Source: Nostoc sp. KVJ3
GTDB taxonomy: Bacteria; Cyanobacteriota; Cyanobacteriia; Cyanobacteriales; Nostocaceae
Reading direction: 5' to 3'
DNA length: 64,000 nt
NCBI RefSeq assembly: GCF_026127265.1
Contig: NZ_WWFG01000002.1
Span: 1,674,001 to 1,738,000, forward strand
Part shown: piece after piece, positions 60,490 through 64,000 of the stretch
Layout of the letters: each line of letters opens with the position of its first letter
Position numbering within the stretch: position 1 is the stretch's first letter
The notes under the pieces: model-generated
Databases searched by the model: none
What the model saw: the letters and a program-made list of their open reading frames with translations, nothing else
Told to the model about the DNA's origin: nothing
Made by a program: the position numbers and the translations under genes

Positions 60490-63400
60490 ATGCCACAATC
60501 TACCCCAGAATATATCTATGTAGAAAAACCCATCATTGAACAACTCATCAGCATGGGATGGCAATATATACAAGGCAATTGGGACAATCCCGCAATTACC
60601 GAACGCGAAAACTTTAAGCAAGTTCTACTGACACAACGCCTCAAAGCCGCCATCAAACGCATCAACTTAGATGACAACGGCAATCCTTGGCTTGATGATA
60701 TACAAGTGCAAACCGCAGTGAGTCAGTTAGAACGCCTCGGCGCAAACAGATTAATGGAAGCCAACCAAGCCGCCACAGAATTGCTACTTAAAGGTACTAC
60801 TGTTTTAGGACAAGACGGCAAACAGCACACCGTTCATTTTATTGAATTTAATCCTGAAAATCTTCACAGCAACAATTTTCTAGCCATCAATCAATACCGA
60901 GTAGACCCGCCTTGGGCAACAGGTAATCGGGGGTTTATAGTCCCAGATATGGTACTACTTGTTAACGGCATTCCTCTAGTAGTGATTGAATGTAAAAGTC
61001 CCAATCTAGATAACCCCATAATAGAAGCAATTCAAGACTTATTAAAATATTCCAACCAACGAGGTAGCAGTCAACCAGAAGGCGCTGAAAAATTATTCCA
61101 CTACAATCTGCTGATGATAGCAGCATCGAGAGGACGGGCAACAGCCGGAACCATCGGCGCAAATTATGAACATTATGTTGATTGGAAAGATACCATTCCC
61201 AGTCCCCAAGCAGAAATTGCTGCACAATTAGGTGTTTCTGAATTGAATTCTCGCCAAACCCTCATAGCCGGAATGTTGAAACCAGCTAATCTTATCGACA
61301 TCCTGCATAATTTCACCTTATTTAAAACCAGTGGCGATCGCACCATCAAAATAGTCCCCCGTTACCAACAATATCGCGCAGTATACAAAGCACTGCACCG
61401 ACTCCAAGACAACCAAACCCGCGCCCAACATGGCACAGATGACCAACGTGGTGGCATTATCTGGCATACCCAAGGCTCAGGTAAAAGCCTGACAATGGTT
61501 TACTTAATTCGGAAAATTCGCACTATTCCAGAATTACGCCGCTTTAAAATTGTCGTTGTTACTGACCGCCGAGACTTAGAAAAACAACTTGCAGATACCG
61601 CCGTCCTCACCGGGGAACCATTACAAAAAGCTAAAAAGGTCAAAAAACTAGAACAATACTTGCAACAACCAGGTGCTGGCTTAGTCTTCGGGATGATTCA
61701 GAAATTTAAAGGTGGCGAAGATTCTGAAGAAGAAGCAGAAATTGAACCAATTCCAAAAAACCTCAATCCTTCCGAAAATATCCTCGTGCTAATTGACGAA
61801 GCACACCGTTCTCACGCCAAAACTCTCCACACCAATTTATTAGAAGCCTTACCTAACTGTGTCCGTATTGGCTTTACTGGTACACCCATTGTCAAAGCTG
61901 CCAAAAAAACCACCCTGCAAATTTTCGGTTCATTTATCGATGAATACAATATCCGCCAATCCCAAGCAGATAAAGTTACTTTGCCCATTGTCTACGAAGG
62001 ATTAGAAGCTAGAGGTACTGTAACCCAAGGTGATGACCTCGACCAACTTTTTGAAATTATTTTTGCTGATAAAATCCCAGAAGAACGGGCGCAAATTAAA
62101 GCTAAGTATGCGACTAAAACCCAAGTTGGCGAAGCACGAGAACTAATTAAAGCCAAAGCTAAAAGTATGTTGCGTCATTATATTGAGCGCATTTTAGCAG
62201 GAGGCTTTAAAGCGCAAGTAGTCGCCTCTACCCGTCTTGCCGCCGTCCGTTACCAAGAGACATTTGTGGAAGCGCAACGAGAAATAGTACAGCAGTTAGA
62301 AAATCGTGCTGTCATTCTGCAAAGTCTCGACGCTGAAGCTTTGGAATCTCTTGATGCCGAAACTCGTTTTTTTGCTCAAGCACTCCCACATCTTGAAACC
62401 ATCCGCAAGCTAGAATTTGCTCCTGTCATCTCTGGCGATAAAGGAGATGACCCTAGCTGGAAAATATGGACAGATAAAGGTCAACAAGAAATTAATATCG
62501 AGAAATTTAAAAAGCCTTTAGACCAAGATAGTTTAGCAATTTTAATTGTTAAAAATATGCTGTTAACGGGTTTTGATGCACCGTTAGAACAAGTTTTATA
62601 TTTAGACAGGTCATTAAAAGAATATGAATTGCTGCAAGCGATCGCTCGTGTTAACCGAGTGTATAATGATCAAAAAACAGAAGGATTAGTGGTAGATTAT
62701 TACGGTGTTGATATCGCTGCCGCCCTCTCAGGTTACGAAAATATTGATACAGAATTAGCATGGTTTGATATTCGTGCCGAATTGCCAAAACTGCGCGACA
62801 GACATCAGCGAGTGATTGCTCTATTTACTGATAACAACTGCATAATTGATAATGTAGATGCTTGTGTAGACTTACTCCGAGATGAACGCCTCAGAGTTGA
62901 ATTTAATGACTATTTTCAAGATTTTCTCAATACTCTTGATACAATCTTGCCGCGTCCAGAAGCACGTCAACCCGATAATTTTGTCAGAGATGCTAAAAAA
63001 CTTGGTTTTATTAAAAAATCAGTTGCTGATTTATATCGGGACGAAAAACTAAATATTGTCAGCGCCAAAGAAAAAGTTAGAGCATTAATAGATCAATATA
63101 TTGAATCGCAAGGCATTGACCCAAAAGTGCCACCGATTGATATCATGTCACTGGATTTTAAAACCCATGTCCAGCGCCATCGCTCCATTAAAGCCCAAGC
63201 CGCAGAAATGGAATTTGCTGCTCGTCACCATATCAGCGTAAATTATGAAGAAGACCCAGTTTACTACAAAAACTTAAGTGAAAAACTCACAGAAATTCTG
63301 GAATCTTTAGCTGATAACTGGGATGAAAAAGTTGAGGCGTTGCGGAAGTATATTGAACAAATCCAAGCTGGTCGTACTACAAATGAGACTGGATTAGATC

Positions 63401-63672
63401 CTAAAACTCAAATGCCATTTCTCAACATTTTAGGTGAATATTCCCAAAAACAACTCCCCGAACTTGCTCAAACAACTGTGGAAATTGTCGAACACATCCG
63501 CCAAGAAGTACGACGGGTAAATTGGGGTAGCCAAATAGTCCAAGAGGATTTGAGAAAGTGGATAGCAGGTTACTTAGATGAGCGTGATTTAGTGAGTTAC
63601 GACCAACTAGAAGAAGTTGCAGATAAATTAGTCCAACTAGCTAGGAGAAATCGTGATAATTTAATGGCATGA
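60490..63672 (+). CDS. hsdR: Type I restriction subunit HsdR
   Basis: 1060 residues. N-terminal nuclease PDMVLLVNGIPLVVIECKSP (PD...ExK) at about 155, SF2 translocase with Walker A IIWHTQGSGKSLTMVYLI at about 325, LIDEAHRSH (DEAH), FTGTPI, VASTRLAAVRYQETF, LLTGFDAPLEQVLYLDR and QAIARVNRVY, then a helical C-terminal part binding the M/S complex. Start set at the ATG 60490 (PQSTPEYIYVEKPIIEQLIS); the frame before it is repeat DNA. All catalytic motifs appear intact. Confidence 0.95.
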   Translation: MPQSTPEYIYVEKPIIEQLISMGWQYIQGNWDNPAITERENFKQVLLTQRLKAAIKRINLDDNGNPWLDDIQVQTAVSQLERLGANRLMEANQAATELLLKGTTVLGQDGKQHTVHFIEFNPENLHSNNFLAINQYRVDPPWATGNRGFIVPDMVLLVNGIPLVVIECKSPNLDNPIIEAIQDLLKYSNQRGSSQPEGAEKLFHYNLLMIAASRGRATAGTIGANYEHYVDWKDTIPSPQAEIAAQLGVSELNSRQTLIAGMLKPANLIDILHNFTLFKTSGDRTIKIVPRYQQYRAVYKALHRLQDNQTRAQHGTDDQRGGIIWHTQGSGKSLTMVYLIRKIRTIPELRRFKIVVVTDRRDLEKQLADTAVLTGEPLQKAKKVKKLEQYLQQPGAGLVFGMIQKFKGGEDSEEEAEIEPIPKNLNPSENILVLIDEAHRSHAKTLHTNLLEALPNCVRIGFTGTPIVKAAKKTTLQIFGSFIDEYNIRQSQADKVTLPIVYEGLEARGTVTQGDDLDQLFEIIFADKIPEERAQIKAKYATKTQVGEARELIKAKAKSMLRHYIERILAGGFKAQVVASTRLAAVRYQETFVEAQREIVQQLENRAVILQSLDAEALESLDAETRFFAQALPHLETIRKLEFAPVISGDKGDDPSWKIWTDKGQQEINIEKFKKPLDQDSLAILIVKNMLLTGFDAPLEQVLYLDRSLKEYELLQAIARVNRVYNDQKTEGLVVDYYGVDIAAALSGYENIDTELAWFDIRAELPKLRDRHQRVIALFTDNNCIIDNVDACVDLLRDERLRVEFNDYFQDFLNTLDTILPRPEARQPDNFVRDAKKLGFIKKSVADLYRDEKLNIVSAKEKVRALIDQYIESQGIDPKVPPIDIMSLDFKTHVQRHRSIKAQAAEMEFAARHHISVNYEEDPVYYKNLSEKLTEILESLADNWDEKVEALRKYIEQIQAGRTTNETGLDPKTQMPFLNILGEYSQKQLPELAQTTVEIVEHIRQEVRRVNWGSQIVQEDLRKWIAGYLDERDLVSYDQLEEVADKLVQLARRNRDNLMA

Positions 63673-64000
63673 AAACTATCACCTTTGGCGACCTGAGTTT
63701 TGAAATTCGCCATAGTTCAAAACGCCGCACTGTAGGTATTACCGTCGAACGTGACGGTCAATTAGTCTTAGCTTCTCCCCCAGAAGTGCCAATAGAAACA
63801 TTAGAAAAAATTGTACTCGATAAACGCTACTGGATTTACAGTAAACTTTAAAAAAAAGAGTCATTAAATCCAACCGTCAGCGTTAAAGAATACGTATCAG
63901 GTGAAGGTTTTTATTATCTAGGACGCAGCTATCGTCTCAAAATAGTAGAGCTTGAACAACAGCCATCTCTGAGACTATATCAAAGCCGCTTTGAGTTACA
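63669..64000 (+). pseudogene. YgjP-like (DUF45) metallopeptidase with in-frame stop
   Basis: Starts ATG overlapping the hsdR stop (ATGA). Reads KTITFGDLSFEIRHSSKRRT, VGITVERDGQLVLASPPEVP, IETLEKIVLDKRYWIYSKL, then TAA at 63849, then in the same frame KKESLNPTVSVKEYVSGEGF, YYLGRSYRLKIVELEQQPSL and on to the window edge. This is the usual N-terminal half of YgjP-like zinc peptidases that often follow hsdR. The stop looks like a point nonsense mutation or a sequencing error beside an A8 run. The HExxH motif would lie beyond the window. Confidence 0.7.

Overview
The window comes from the chromosome of a filamentous, probably heterocyst-forming cyanobacterium of the Nostoc/Anabaena type. The signs are frequent GCGATCGC (HIP1) octamers inside genes, a CP12 gene, a HetZ-family gene, many small protein families known mainly from cyanobacteria, short tandem 7-bp repeats, and a dense load of non-coding inverted-repeat elements between genes. 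All names below come from reading the translated sequence and recalling family features; no database search was run.

Layout. 1-12 kb: a secreted two-domain nuclease, a HupE/UreJ-like membrane protein without the usual histidines, small conserved proteins, a Nudix hydrolase, a GH25 lysozyme, a DUF4232 lipoprotein, proline iminopeptidase and an SLH/OprB porin. 12-25 kb: a glycosyltransferase-like protein, then a long minus-strand potassium region. This holds a standard kdpA-kdpB-kdpF-kdpC operon and, downstream of it, a second cluster: an RCK_C-like (TrkA-C) small protein, two unknown small proteins, a second KdpA with altered pore loops, and a pentapeptide-repeat protein. No second kdpB and no kdpD/E is present. 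A FIST-domain sensor lies upstream of kdpA. 25-38 kb: CP12, small conserved proteins including an overlapping DUF6888/DUF6887-like pair, a class 3 lipase, cbiD, guaA, a response regulator, a CDF metal transporter, an SDR oxidoreductase flanked by gene remnants, rbfA and a DUF751 gene. 38-53 kb: a Dam-type methylase tail-to-tail with a PD-(D/E)XK nuclease, a HetZ-family gene, a Sua5/YciO gene, larC, a PEP-CTERM protein, bifunctional NAD(P)HX repair enzyme Nnr, an RND efflux pair and an M23 peptidase.

53-64 kb is an accessory defence region that starts just after tRNA-Arg(CCG). It is a type I restriction-modification locus (hsdM, hsdS, hsdR, then a YgjP-like metallopeptidase) that has taken up extra modules. 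hsdM is split in two by a Uma2-family gene, and an RHH/MazF toxin-antitoxin pair sits between hsdM and hsdS, bracketed by a 92-bp duplication of the hsdM 3' end. Both insertions leave the neighbouring reading frames usable.

The most interesting points are the second KdpA with its RCK_C-like neighbour (possibly a K+ channel or carrier that works without the KdpB pump), the remodelled type I R-M operon, and several families of inverted-repeat mobile-element-like sequences. One of these has three copies in the window, and one repeat has become part of the Nnr coding sequence.
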